Under the pieces are notes generated by a model. The model had not been told where the DNA came from. It saw only the letters and a program-made list of their open reading frames with translations, and searched no databases. From contig UQYL01000010.1 in assembly GCA_900545365.1 (NCBI GenBank), forward strand, positions 1-53,465: DNA of 53,465 nt, read 5' to 3'. Within the stretch, counting starts at the first letter, position 1; the number at the start of each line of letters is the position of its first letter. The DNA comes from an uncultured Dialister sp. Lineage in GTDB: Bacteria; Bacillota; Negativicutes; Veillonellales; Dialisteraceae. Positions 33,924-42,248 of this stretch are shown piece by piece. The translations under genes were made by a program, and so were the position numbers.

Positions 33924-34006
33924 CGAAAAGGAGTCTCTTTCTCTCTGAACCCCACCCCACCCCGAAACAGGGGCCCGGCTCTGGGTTCCCATACCCCTAT
34001 ACCACC
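33924..34006. repeat. 82-base motif, copy 2
   Basis: Matches copy 1 at its ends (first 17 bases and last ~24 bases identical or nearly so) and keeps the internal stem as GAACCC/GGGTTC, with CCCC-GAAACA-GGGG added. The middle differs in sequence more than in structure. Confidence 0.75.
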
Positions 34007-34434
34007 GCTGTCTCTGGATGTGATGGAACTTATTATTAACAACGTTGCGAGCGCTAAGAAGAAAAGAAGGGAGACAAGGAACACCGGATTTACGGGATTT
34101 TACGGATAAAAGGACGGGAGAACGGTTTATGTCAGTTTGCGACTTCTTCAAAAAGAGAAAATCGCAGGGATAATTAAGGCCGTTTTCTCTAAAATATTCA
34201 CGAAAAGGCTTGCCATGAGCGCTTTTACTATATCATCCATATACTTTCATGCGAAGAACAGGAACGGGGCTGTAAGGAGCTGTTTTGGCGATTTTAGAGA
34301 GAATGCCCGTTTGGAGATTGCGCACGGGCGCATTTTGGGACGTTTTCTTAAATCGAAAGAGCTGGAACCTCTGGCAGTCATGGAAAGAAAGCATGAATGC
34401 TCTCATGAATTTGAGGATTTGCTTCTGGACACTC

Positions 34435-34463
34435 TTGAATAAAGGGAAGACGTATAGTAGAAT
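34435..34463 (+). promoter_or_regulatory. Promoter of the ribbon-helix-helix gene
   Basis: TTGAAT (34435-34440), 17 bases, TAGAAT (34458-34463), followed by GGGAGGTGG before the start at 34490. Confidence 0.7.
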
Positions 34464-34489
34464 AAAGGCAAGACAAGGGAGGTGGAAAT

Positions 34490-34669
34490 ATGAGCCCACG
34501 TACAGGGCGGCCAAAGTTAGAAAATCCCAACACACTTCGCTTAACGATTCGTATCAATCCAGAGTTGAGTAAAGCATTGGACGAATATTGTCAACAATGG
34601 GGAAAAACCAAAGGCGAAGTAGTGCGCGAAGGGTTGGAAAAGTTTTTGGCAGAAGACAAACAAAAATAA
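34490..34669 (+). CDS. Ribbon-helix-helix (CopG/Arc-like) DNA-binding protein
   Basis: This 59-residue gene is easily missed because of its size. The protein reads MSPRTGRPKLENPNTLRLTIRI, then INPELSKALDEYCQQWGKTKGEVVREGLEKFL: a GRPKxENP N-terminal arm, a beta strand (LRLTIRI) and two helices, the standard ribbon-helix-helix fold of small repressors. It has its own promoter and a GGGAGG ribosome site. No toxin gene is adjacent, so a regulator of the element's copy number, excision or integrase is more likely than an antitoxin. Confidence 0.75.
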   Translation: MSPRTGRPKLENPNTLRLTIRINPELSKALDEYCQQWGKTKGEVVREGLEKFLAEDKQK

Positions 34670-34755
34670 GGTAGTTGCCCACCGTGGAAAAGTCAGCAAC
34701 TACCTTATTGAAGAGAGGCTTGCGCCCCATGAAATCTATTTTATCATGGTGCGCG
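34668..34755 (+). terminator. Two hairpins after the ribbon-helix-helix gene
   Basis: AAGGTAGTTGC pairs perfectly with GCAACTACCTT (34668-34708). A second hairpin pairs GCGC and CCATGA with TCATGG and GCGC (about 34724-34754). Neither has a long T tract, so termination is likely but not certain. Confidence 0.5.
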
Positions 34756-34783
34756 GCCCATTCAAAGAGAAAGGACAACCATC

Positions 34784-35050
34784 ATGAAAAAATACGCAGA
34801 ATTGCCAATTGAGCAGAAGAACTTAGTGGAGAATTACTTCATCGGAGACGATGCCGCCCAGCAGTGCGAAGACACATTGATGATGCTTTTCAAAAGCAAA
34901 GACGCGGTAGTGGATGCTCTGGTCTGCGCTTATGGAGACTGGTATCATCGGAGCCGGAGCGCTTTGGAAGCCTTGCAGGCGGCAGGATTCACAAAAGACG
35001 AAGTAGAGATACTTGCCACCCAGTACTATACCTATCACCATCCAGAGTAA
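34784..35050 (+). CDS. Small acidic protein of unknown function
   Basis: An 88-residue protein, MKKYAELPIEQKNLVENYFIGDD..., predicted mostly helical, with aromatic and acidic residues and a C-terminal TKDEVEILATQYYTYHHPE. AAAGGA lies upstream of the ATG and the gene sits 14 bases before the integrase, so they may be co-transcribed. I recognise no family. Its position beside the integrase suggests an element-specific function. Confidence 0.6.
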   Translation: MKKYAELPIEQKNLVENYFIGDDAAQQCEDTLMMLFKSKDAVVDALVCAYGDWYHRSRSALEALQAAGFTKDEVEILATQYYTYHHPE

Positions 35051-35064
35051 GGGGGGCGGCGGAT

Positions 35065-36210
35065 ATGACGAAAAGGAAAAGCGTTCCCGGCTTCTACTGG
35101 CGAGAGGACAAGGGCCTTTATGAACATCGTTTCACCGTGGATGGGAAGAGATACAGCGTTTACGGGAAAACGATCAAAGAATGCCAGGAAAATGAACTGA
35201 AGCGGAGAAAGGAAATCGAAGAGAAGGCCTACACCAGAAATCGCAATCTGACATTGGATACGTACTTCAAAGAGTGGGTCACTCATAAAGAGCAGTCGAT
35301 CTCTGCAAGTACTCTGGGAAACTATGAAAGGACGTACCGTCTCCACATTGCGCCCGTACTGGGAAAGCGGAAAATCCGCGAGATAGAACGGCGGGAGATC
35401 ATGCAATTTCAGAGCAGGCTTCATAAACAACTGTCTACGGGGGTAACACGCCTTGCCATGGGTGTACTTAAACAGGTTTTTAAATCTGCGGTCATGGATG
35501 AAGTGCTTGTCCGTAATATCTGTGCGAGCCTTCCGACTATGAAGCCAAAAGAGAATGAACGGCCTGCCCGTGAGACTATCCACAGGGCATTGACAGAAGA
35601 AGAGCTGCGGATATTTTTCAAGTATGCCGCGTCGTCGTGGTATCTGAATCTGTTTTCCTTTCTCTTGTATACGGGCCTTCGGGCGGGAGAGGCCTGCGCA
35701 TTGGAGTGGCGGGACATAGACTGGAAGTCCGGTGTGATTCATATCCGACGCACCATTACGGCAGACAGAACCGGGAAACGGGAGGTCGGGCAGAAAACGA
35801 AAACAAGATCATCTAAACGGGATATTCCTATCAATGAAGTCATGGCCGATATACTGCACAGGCAGTGGGAAATTTACAGCGAGAGGTATTGTGGAAGCTC
35901 GGTACGGGATATGTGCGGCCCTGTCTTCATGGGAATAAAGGTACAACATATTTTTCCGTCGGCTCTTGATTCGGTCATTCAGCAGATACTTAAACGGGCT
36001 GAAAAGCATGGCGAAACAATGGAACGATTCAGCGCCCATGCATTCAGAGATACCTTTGCGAGCAGAGCGGCGGCACAGGGCATTGATATGAACGTGTTAA
36101 AAGAGTTGATGGGGCATGCTTCTCTTTCCATGACAAGCGATCTTTACTGTCACGTCTACAAAGAACAGAAGCAGAGCGCCATGCGGGAGATGAAGGCAAT
36201 CAGTCTGTAA
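35065..36210 (+). CDS. int: Tyrosine site-specific integrase
   Basis: A 381-residue Tn916/phage-type integrase. The N-terminus (SVPGFYWREDKGLYEHRFTVDGKRYSVYGKT) is an arm-binding domain, followed by a SAM-like core-binding domain (about residues 58-150). The catalytic domain shows TGLRAGEACAL (Arg), HAFRDTFASR (His-x-x-Arg), LMGHASLSMTSDLY (His and the nucleophile Tyr near SDLYCHV). All expected catalytic residues are visible. It lies ~210 bases from attR, the usual arrangement for an integrase that acts on the adjacent site. Confidence 0.95.
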   Translation: MTKRKSVPGFYWREDKGLYEHRFTVDGKRYSVYGKTIKECQENELKRRKEIEEKAYTRNRNLTLDTYFKEWVTHKEQSISASTLGNYERTYRLHIAPVLGKRKIREIERREIMQFQSRLHKQLSTGVTRLAMGVLKQVFKSAVMDEVLVRNICASLPTMKPKENERPARETIHRALTEEELRIFFKYAASSWYLNLFSFLLYTGLRAGEACALEWRDIDWKSGVIHIRRTITADRTGKREVGQKTKTRSSKRDIPINEVMADILHRQWEIYSERYCGSSVRDMCGPVFMGIKVQHIFPSALDSVIQQILKRAEKHGETMERFSAHAFRDTFASRAAAQGIDMNVLKELMGHASLSMTSDLYCHVYKEQKQSAMREMKAISL

Positions 36211-36215
36211 AAGCG

Positions 36216-36248
36216 GGGCTGTCGGAAAAGACCGGCGGCCCTTTCTTT
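36216..36248 (+). terminator. Terminator of the integrase gene
   Basis: GGGCTGTCGG pairs with CCGGCGGCCC (10 bp including G-U pairs) around AAAAGA, followed by TTTCTTT. Confidence 0.8.
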
Positions 36249-36282
36249 ACGCCAATTTGTACGCCACTTGTACGCCAATTTT
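36248..36282 (+). repeat. Right arm-type integrase sites
   Basis: TACGCC at 36248, 36260 and 36271 in GTACGCCAATTT-like units, matching those near the left end. Confidence 0.65.
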
Positions 36283-36420
36283 GAGAAAGCACTCAGCAGT
36301 AAAAGACGATGACAGGCATGGCTGTATGATGCGAACATGATAAATAAATCTTCGATAAAATGGGGCTTTTTTTCATGACTGTACATCAAGGGGCATAGCC
36401 AAATATTACGGATAGCATGA

Positions 36421-36443
36421 TATAATAGTAAAGATAAATAGAG
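36421..36443 (+). repeat. attR direct repeat
   Basis: TATAATAGTAAAGATAAA, T, AGAG; same as attL but for one base. It lies 25 bases upstream of the start codon of the next gene and looks like that gene's -10 region. Confidence 0.88.
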
Positions 36444-36468
36444 AATCGAGCAATAAAGGAGGAACGCT

Positions 36469-37935
36469 GTGGATCAGCTGAAGGAAGAAAAAATCAGCCG
36501 TTTTGCCGCGCTGGGCGTAGCGGCGGAAGATATTTTCCGGGAGATCATGCGGGCGCGTCATCTGGATTACGTGCTTTTCCAGAATCCGTCGAACCGGGAA
36601 TACGGGGTGTCGCAGGAGGATCTGCGGAAGGCGGCGGAGAAGCTCACGGCGGAGAAATTCGGTCCTGTGCCGGGCAGCGCGGAGACGTACGCCTATATTT
36701 ACAGCCTCGCCCTGTCGGTGGACCCCATGCTCTTTGCGGACGGAGCGGCTCCGGTGAGTCCTCTGCTCGGGGCTATGGTGAGCGAGGCTGTTTCCCGCGC
36801 GGAGAAGGCAGGAAATACGGTGCTCTTCGCAGGAGCGGAACAGTACCTGCCGTGTCTCACCGATATTTTCGTGCGGCTCCGGGGGAAGCGCATCGCCGTG
36901 GCGCTGGCCGACGGGGAATGGAAAGAGCCTGTCGCTATGATCTATGCCCGCGGACGGGCCATGACGATGGACGAGATCGAAGAAGATACGGAACGGTATG
37001 ATTATATTTTCTACGCCGGGAAGAATGAGGAAGAAAGTCTTGCGCTGTGGCGCGCCATGGGGGCGCATCTGACGGACGGCGGCTCCATGGAGGCGCTCCT
37101 TCCTTCGGAGATCCTCCGGTCGGAAAGAGCCGCCGCGCGGGCCGTGCTGAGGGAGGCTGCCGAAAGCTGCACGGTATCTTCCATGTACCATGCCGTGGAC
37201 GGAGGAGAGGAGAAAGATCTCATCACCTCCGGCGCACGGGACGTCTCCGGAAGGATCGTATTCGGCGAAGCCGCCGACGAGGGAGGGATCCGCTTACTGG
37301 ATCGGGCGGCCCTTTCCAGAGAGAGCTTTGCCCGCGCGGAGAGCTGGGATTATGACCTCTATGCGTGGAACGGGAGCGAGGCGCTCCAGACGATCCTGGC
37401 GGCGGGCCTGCTCGATCCGGACTTTGTTGCAGGGAGCGTGTATAAGGCGGTCCTTCCGATGAAAGGAACGCTCGGCACGTATCCGGTCATCCGCGGGGAA
37501 GCGGTGACAGAATCCTGTGTGCGGGCCGATCTGGTGAAGGAAGCGGCGGCGGCCGATGTGAAGCGGGCGGAAGCGGGCGATCTGCTTCTCACGGTGCGCA
37601 GGGGGCGGCTCATTTCAGCCGTGCTTCCGGAGACTCTTTTCGGAGCGGCGGGTGATGTGATCGTGCTCCGGCCTGTTGGCGAATATACCGCGGAATATTT
37701 GAAAGTCTATTTGGACGGGCCTGTGGGAGCGCTTTTCCTCGATGCCATGAGCACGGAGAGCGGCGTCCACGCGTGCGCGTCGAGGCTGCTTCGTGTGCCG
37801 GTGCGCCGGGCTGACGCGGAGCGGATCGCGCAGGTGACGGATCTCGTGCGGCGGCGCACGGCGGCTCTGGCGGCCGCGGAAGCGGCGTGGCGCGCGGCGA
37901 AGCGGGATTCTGTGGGACTGATGATGGGAGAGTAA
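36469..37935 (+). CDS. Degenerate HsdM/HsdS-like protein, probably not a working methylase
   Basis: A 488-residue protein with a GTG start after AAAGGAGGAA. The central part follows the layout of N6-adenine methylases of type I systems, but where NPPF is expected it reads YDYIFYAGKN (about residues 177-186), and no glycine-rich SAM motif is clear. The segment GGSMEALLPSEILRSERAAARAVLREAA resembles the HsdM region after the catalytic motif. The C-terminus (AGDLLLTVRRGRLIS..., then DVIVLRPVGEYTAEYLKVYL) resembles an HsdS target-recognition repeat with a terminal helix. No hsdR is nearby. rdgB follows in 10 bases. A DNA-binding or regulatory role is possible. Family assignment is moderate. Confidence 0.5.
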   Translation: MDQLKEEKISRFAALGVAAEDIFREIMRARHLDYVLFQNPSNREYGVSQEDLRKAAEKLTAEKFGPVPGSAETYAYIYSLALSVDPMLFADGAAPVSPLLGAMVSEAVSRAEKAGNTVLFAGAEQYLPCLTDIFVRLRGKRIAVALADGEWKEPVAMIYARGRAMTMDEIEEDTERYDYIFYAGKNEEESLALWRAMGAHLTDGGSMEALLPSEILRSERAAARAVLREAAESCTVSSMYHAVDGGEEKDLITSGARDVSGRIVFGEAADEGGIRLLDRAALSRESFARAESWDYDLYAWNGSEALQTILAAGLLDPDFVAGSVYKAVLPMKGTLGTYPVIRGEAVTESCVRADLVKEAAAADVKRAEAGDLLLTVRRGRLISAVLPETLFGAAGDVIVLRPVGEYTAEYLKVYLDGPVGALFLDAMSTESGVHACASRLLRVPVRRADAERIAQVTDLVRRRTAALAAAEAAWRAAKRDSVGLMMGE

Positions 37936-37945
37936 GGAGGAGCGT

Positions 37946-38536
37946 ATGAAGATCGTTCTGGCTACGCATAATAAAGGGAAGATCAGGGAATTTCGGGAAG
38001 CTCTTGCCGAGATCGGCTGGGAAGCGGAGCCCATTTCCGAAGTGGCAGATCTGCCCGATCCGGACGAAACGGGGGCGACTTTTGAAGAAAACGCGCTCCA
38101 GAAGGCGCGGTACTATTCCGCGGCCATCCATGCGCCGGTGCTGTCCGATGATTCCGGTATCGTCGCGGACGCACTGAACGGCAGGCCGGGGATCTATTCC
38201 GCCCGCTATGCCGGAAAACACGGCGACGATGAGGCCAATAATCAGAAGCTCATCCGGGAGCTCGCTCCATACAGCGGCGAAGAGCGGAAAGGCCGCTATG
38301 TGTGCGCGGTGGCGCTCGTCTGGCCGGACGGACGGGAAGTGACCGCCGAAGGCGTCTGCGAGGGGATCATCCGCGATTTCTACGCGGGGACAGGCGGATT
38401 CGGCTACGATCCGCTCTTCTTCCTGCCGGAATTCGGAAAGACTATGGCGGAGCTTTCACTGGAAGAAAAAAACGGCATCAGCCACCGGGGACGCGCGCTG
38501 CGGGCGCTGATAGAAAAACTGAAAGAGGAGAAATAA
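37946..38536 (+). CDS. rdgB: dITP/XTP pyrophosphatase (Ham1/RdgB family)
   Basis: A 196-residue house-cleaning enzyme that hydrolyses dITP, XTP and related noncanonical nucleotides to monophosphates. Motifs: ATHNKGKIREF at the N-terminus, FEENALQKA, SDDSGIVADAL with GRPGIYSARYAG, GGFGYDPLFF, and the C-terminal ISHRGRALRAL. These are the full set of RdgB family motifs. AAGGAGG precedes the ATG. It is co-transcribed with the preceding gene. Confidence 0.96.
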   Translation: MKIVLATHNKGKIREFREALAEIGWEAEPISEVADLPDPDETGATFEENALQKARYYSAAIHAPVLSDDSGIVADALNGRPGIYSARYAGKHGDDEANNQKLIRELAPYSGEERKGRYVCAVALVWPDGREVTAEGVCEGIIRDFYAGTGGFGYDPLFFLPEFGKTMAELSLEEKNGISHRGRALRALIEKLKEEK

Positions 38537-38698
38537 GGCCGTCTGCGGCATGAGTTTAGAGAAAATAATACCCTTCTGATGAATGTTTGACATTGAGCAT
38601 ATCAAATATTCCTGATATTGAGCATGCAGGTATACTATATTTCTGATATAATATACAACATAAGGCTCATGTGGAAAGGAGGGAGAGAGGACATCAGC
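38537..38698 (+). promoter_or_regulatory. speD upstream region
   Basis: Contains a TTGACA-like -35 (TTTGACATTG), TATACT and TATAAT -10 candidates and a direct repeat ATTGAGCAT spaced 29 bases apart. No gene seen. The exact promoter is not resolved. Confidence 0.4.
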
Positions 38699-39472
38699 AT
38701 GGCAAAAAAGAAATTAAAGCTTTTTGGATTCAATAACCTGACGAAAACGCTCAGCTTCAATATGTATGACATCTGTTACGCGAGCACCGCGGAAGACCGG
38801 GAGAATTATATCGCTTATATCGACGAGGAGTACAGCGCGGACCGTCTGACCAAGCTCCTGACGGACGTGGCGGACATGATCGGCGCGAATATCCTGAATA
38901 TCGCTTCCCAGGATTACGATCCGCAGGGGGCGAGCGTGACGATGCTCATCGCGGAGGAGCCGGTGGAGAATGAGAAGCAGGATGTGGTGGCCCATCTGGA
39001 CAAGAGCCACATCACGGTGCACACCTATCCGGAAATGCATCCGCAGGACGGGATCTGCACCTTCCGCGCGGACATCGAAGTTTCTACATGCGGAAAAATT
39101 TCGCCGCTCAATGCGCTGAATTTCCTCCTCCGTTCATTCGACGCGGACATCGTGGTGGCGGACTACCGGGTCGGCGGATTCACCCGCGACGTGAACGGGA
39201 AGAAGATCTTCATCGATCACCGCATCAATTCCATCCAGAATTACATCGCGCCGCAGATCCGGCACAAGTATGACATGGTGGATGTGAATATCTATCAGGA
39301 GAATCTGTTCCACACCAAGATGATGCTCCACGATTTCCATTTGGATGATTATCTCTTCAATACGACAGAAGACAGCCTGCCGCCCAGAGAAGTGAAGCGC
39401 ATCCGCCGCCTGGTGAAACAGGAAATGGCGGAGATCTTCAATGGGAGGAATATGCCGGCCATCCGCGACTGA
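38699..39472 (+). CDS. speD: S-adenosylmethionine decarboxylase, proenzyme, long (E. coli) type
   Basis: A 257-residue pyruvoyl enzyme that makes decarboxylated SAM for spermidine synthesis. The processing site is visible in HLDKSHITVHTYPE, with Ser103 becoming the pyruvoyl group after cleavage following Lys102. Further motifs match the long bacterial class: GICTFRADIEVSTCG, DYRVGGFTRDVNGKKIFIDHRINSIQN and YQENLFHTKMM. The start follows GGAGGGAGAGG. No spermidine synthase (speE) is in the window. Confidence 0.96.
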   Translation: MAKKKLKLFGFNNLTKTLSFNMYDICYASTAEDRENYIAYIDEEYSADRLTKLLTDVADMIGANILNIASQDYDPQGASVTMLIAEEPVENEKQDVVAHLDKSHITVHTYPEMHPQDGICTFRADIEVSTCGKISPLNALNFLLRSFDADIVVADYRVGGFTRDVNGKKIFIDHRINSIQNYIAPQIRHKYDMVDVNIYQENLFHTKMMLHDFHLDDYLFNTTEDSLPPREVKRIRRLVKQEMAEIFNGRNMPAIRD

Positions 39473-39518
39473 CGGAAGCGGGCGCTTTTCACAGATTTAT
39501 CCCGAAAGGAGACACCCT

Positions 39519-40721
39519 ATGGATTTAAGAGAAGAAGCAATGGAACTCAGAAGAAAGACGCATCAGATCATCAAGACCGATCTGGCGGTTCCCATGGAAA
39601 ACGGCCATGATCTGGCGGTCGTCTATACGCCCGGCGTCGCGGCGCCCTGCCTCGCGATCAAAGAGGATGAAGACCTGTCCCTTGACCTGACGTGGAGAGG
39701 CAATGTGGTGGCGGTCATTTCCGACGGCACCCGCGTGCTCGGCCTCGGCGATATCGGCCCGGCGGCGTCTCTTCCCGTCATGGAGGGCAAGAGCGCTCTC
39801 TACAAACGGTTTGGCGGCATCGACGCGATCCCGATCGTCATCAATACGAAAGACCCTGATGAATTTATTCACACGGTGCAGCTGCTGGAGAAGTCTTTTG
39901 CCGGCATCAATCTGGAAGATCTGTCTTCCCCGAAGTGCTATGACATCGAAGATACGCTGAAAGCGACCATGAACATCCCCGTATTCCACGACGACCAGTT
40001 CGGCACGGCCATCGCGGCTCTCGCCGGTGTTTTGGGCGGCCTGCGCCTCATCGGCAAGAAGCTCGATGAAGTGAAAGTCGTCGTGAACGGCGTCGGCGCG
40101 GCAGGCTCGGCCATTGCCAGACTGTTCCTGGAAGCGGGCGTACCGGCTGAAAATATGACCGCTCTGAACAGCAAGGGCATTCTCTATGACAACGGACACC
40201 TCGATCGTATCCAGAAAGCTCTCGCGGACAAACTGAATCCGGAAGGACGCCGCGGCACGCTGGCTGACGCGGTCAAAGGAGCGGACGTGCTCGTGGGCTG
40301 CTCCGGCCCGGGCGTCTTTACGAAAGAGATCGTATCGACCATGGCGGAAAAGAATATCGTATTCGGCATGGCGAATCCCGTACCGGAAATGATGCTCGAT
40401 GAAGCGAGAGAAGCGGGCGTTTACGTATTTGGCACCGGCAGAAGCGACATGCCGAACCAGATCAACAATTCCAGCGTATTCCCCGGCCTCTTCCGGGGCG
40501 CTCTGGACGTGCGCGCCCGTCAGATCAATGAGGAAATGAAACTGGCCGCCGCCTATGCGCTGGCGAACCTCATGTCCGATGATGAACTCGACCCGGATCA
40601 CGTTGTGGCCGATGTATTCGATGAAAGAGTGCCGAAGGCTGTAGCGAAAGCCGTGGCAAAAGCGGCGATCGAGACCGGCGTGGCAAGAGTCAAGGAACTG
40701 CCCGAACAGTACAGAGACTGA
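39519..40721 (+). CDS. NAD(P)-dependent malic enzyme
   Basis: Oxidatively decarboxylates malate to pyruvate. The 400-residue protein is the short bacterial type: AVVYTPGVAAPCLAI, VISDGTRVLGLGDIGP, the catalytic lysine region MEGKSALYKRFGG, FHDDQFGTAI, and the Rossmann motif VVNGVGAAGSAIARLFLEAG. There is no phosphotransacetylase extension. Preference for NAD or NADP cannot be settled by eye. GAAAGGAG precedes the start. With fumC it connects fumarate/malate to pyruvate. Confidence 0.93.
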   Translation: MDLREEAMELRRKTHQIIKTDLAVPMENGHDLAVVYTPGVAAPCLAIKEDEDLSLDLTWRGNVVAVISDGTRVLGLGDIGPAASLPVMEGKSALYKRFGGIDAIPIVINTKDPDEFIHTVQLLEKSFAGINLEDLSSPKCYDIEDTLKATMNIPVFHDDQFGTAIAALAGVLGGLRLIGKKLDEVKVVVNGVGAAGSAIARLFLEAGVPAENMTALNSKGILYDNGHLDRIQKALADKLNPEGRRGTLADAVKGADVLVGCSGPGVFTKEIVSTMAEKNIVFGMANPVPEMMLDEAREAGVYVFGTGRSDMPNQINNSSVFPGLFRGALDVRARQINEEMKLAAAYALANLMSDDELDPDHVVADVFDERVPKAVAKAVAKAAIETGVARVKELPEQYRD

Positions 40722-40736
40722 TGCAGGCGTAAAAAA

Positions 40737-40764
40737 ACGGCTCCCGAAAGGGGCCGTTTTTTTG
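40737..40764. terminator. Bidirectional terminator between malic enzyme and deoC
   Basis: AACGGCTCC, CGAAA, GGGGCCGTT with an A run before and a T run after; it serves both convergent genes. Confidence 0.85.
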
Positions 40765-40773
40765 TGCCTGTTT

Positions 40774-41445
40774 TTATTGTTCCGCTTTGCTTTTTTCGAT
40801 TTCCTCTGCGAGAACGCGGACGGCAGAGCTCGCGCCGATGCGGGATGCCCCGGCGGCAAGGAAAGCTTCCATGTCTTCCCTCGTGCGGATGCCTCCGGCG
40901 GCCTTGATGGAGACATTCGGACCGATGTGCGCCCGGAAGAGGGCGATGTCGGAGAGCGCGGCGCCTGCCGGGCCGAATCCGGTGGAAGTCTTGATAAAGT
41001 CCGCGCCGCCTTCGGTGCAGCAGCGGCAGGCGGCGATCTTTTCTTCCTCCGTGAGATAGCAGGTCTCGATGATGACTTTGACGATACGCCCTTCCGCCGC
41101 GGCTTTCACGGCGCGGATCTCTTCTGTGACATAAGCGGTATCGCCGTCTTTCAGCGCGCCGATGGAGATGACCATGTCGATCTCTGATGCCCCGTCAGAG
41201 ACAGCCTGCTTCGTTTCGGCGGTCTTTGCGGAGAGGTTCGCGTTTCCCAGCGGAAATCCAACGACCGTACAGACGGGAAGATGTGGGAAGGCTTCATGGG
41301 CCCGGCGGACGAAGACGGAAGGAATGCAGACGGAGGCCGTGCGGAAGCGGACCGCTTCTTCGCAGAGCTTCCGGATGTCCGCCCAGCGGGCGTCGGCCCT
41401 GAGCAGGGTGTGATCGACGCGCGCCAGAATTTCCTGTGCTGTCAT
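40774..41445 (-). CDS. deoC: Deoxyribose-phosphate aldolase
   Basis: Cleaves deoxyribose-5-phosphate to glyceraldehyde-3-phosphate and acetaldehyde. The 223-residue protein begins with the typical VDHTLLRADA and includes VVGFPLGN, EIDMVISIGALKDGD, VKVIIETCYL and the Schiff-base lysine motif FIKTSTGFG. It lies 12 bases after the ssuC-like permease and is the last gene of that operon. A functional link with the transporter is not obvious. Confidence 0.94.
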   Translation of the reverse strand: MTAQEILARVDHTLLRADARWADIRKLCEEAVRFRTASVCIPSVFVRRAHEAFPHLPVCTVVGFPLGNANLSAKTAETKQAVSDGASEIDMVISIGALKDGDTAYVTEEIRAVKAAAEGRIVKVIIETCYLTEEEKIAACRCCTEGGADFIKTSTGFGPAGAALSDIALFRAHIGPNVSIKAAGGIRTREDMEAFLAAGASRIGASSAVRVLAEEIEKSKAEQ

Positions 41446-41457
41446 GGCAAGATCCTT

Positions 41458-42248
41458 TCATTTGAAACGGCTCCACGGAACGAGCCGTTTTTCCAGCCAT
41501 TCCAGAAGGAGCGTGAAGAGAAGCCCCAGAAGGGAGAGGACGATGACGCCCGCCATGAGGCGGTCGGTGATCATGAGGTCGCCGTAGTGGAGGATGAGCG
41601 CGCCGATGCCTTTTTCCGCGGCGATCATTTCCGCCGCCACGAGAAGGAGGAGCGCCGTGCCTGCGGCGATGCGGAAACCCGCGAAGATCATGGGCAGCGC
41701 GTAGGGAAGGACGACGCAGCGCATGGTGTAGAACCATCCGGCGCGAAAGCTCGCCGCCACTTTGATGAGCAGGGGATCGACGTTTTTCACGCCGGAGTAG
41801 GTGTTCATGGCGATGGGGAAAAAGACGCCGAGAGCGATGATGGTGACTTTGGACAGCTCGCCGATGCCGAGCCAGAGGATGAAAAGCGGCAGAAGGGCGA
41901 TCTTCGGGATTGGGTAGAGGGCGTTCACCAGAGGCGTCACCATGCGGTCGGCGAGGGCGGACGTGCCTGCCACGAGGCCCACGGCGAGGCCGAGCGCGCC
42001 GCCCGCGGCAAATCCCGCGAGAATGCGGCCGAGGCTGGCCATGAGGCTTTCCCCGATCTCTCCGCCGGAGATCATATCGGCGAGAGCGGTGAGGATCTGC
42101 GTCGGCGAGGGGAGGAAGAGAGAGGAGATGAGGCCTGCCCGGCAGAGGGCCTCCCACACGAGGAGAAGCACTGCCATGGACAGGAAGGAGACCCAGAGCG
42201 GGGCGCGGCGCTGCCAGCGGGTCAGTTTATTTTTTACGGTGTATTCGG

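Larger units (their letters stand above)
33187..34434. other. Noncoding structured region of the element
   Basis: I see no gene I can support. Short frames here (for example 34137-34442) lack motifs and convincing ribosome sites. The region holds a long-range inverted repeat (33205/33287), an 82-base motif repeated at 33374 and 33924, and two 64-65-base multibranched hairpins (33495 and 33755). Candidate roles are a replication or packaging origin, or noncoding RNAs. Confidence 0.55.
30892..36443 (+). mobile_element. 5.55-kb integrative element with tyrosine integrase and replication-like module
   Basis: The element is bounded by direct repeats TATAATAGTAAAGATAAA + C/T + AGAG at 30892-30914 and 36421-36443. 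The integrase gene lies just inside the right end, and TACGCC arm-type repeats lie near both ends. Contents from left: HTH protein, winged-helix protein, initiator-like protein with a 22-bp repeat array, noncoding structured DNA, ribbon-helix-helix protein, an unknown small protein and the integrase. Base composition is lower in GC than the flanks. There are no relaxase, T4SS, capsid, terminase, toxin or resistance genes. It could be a phage satellite, a plasmid-derived island or a decayed ICE; I cannot decide between them. Confidence 0.85.

Noticed and set aside
34137..34442. 101-codon open frame in the noncoding part of the element
   Set aside because: No recognisable motif, no good ribosome site, and it overlaps sequence that folds and contains the next promoter. 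Kept as noncoding.
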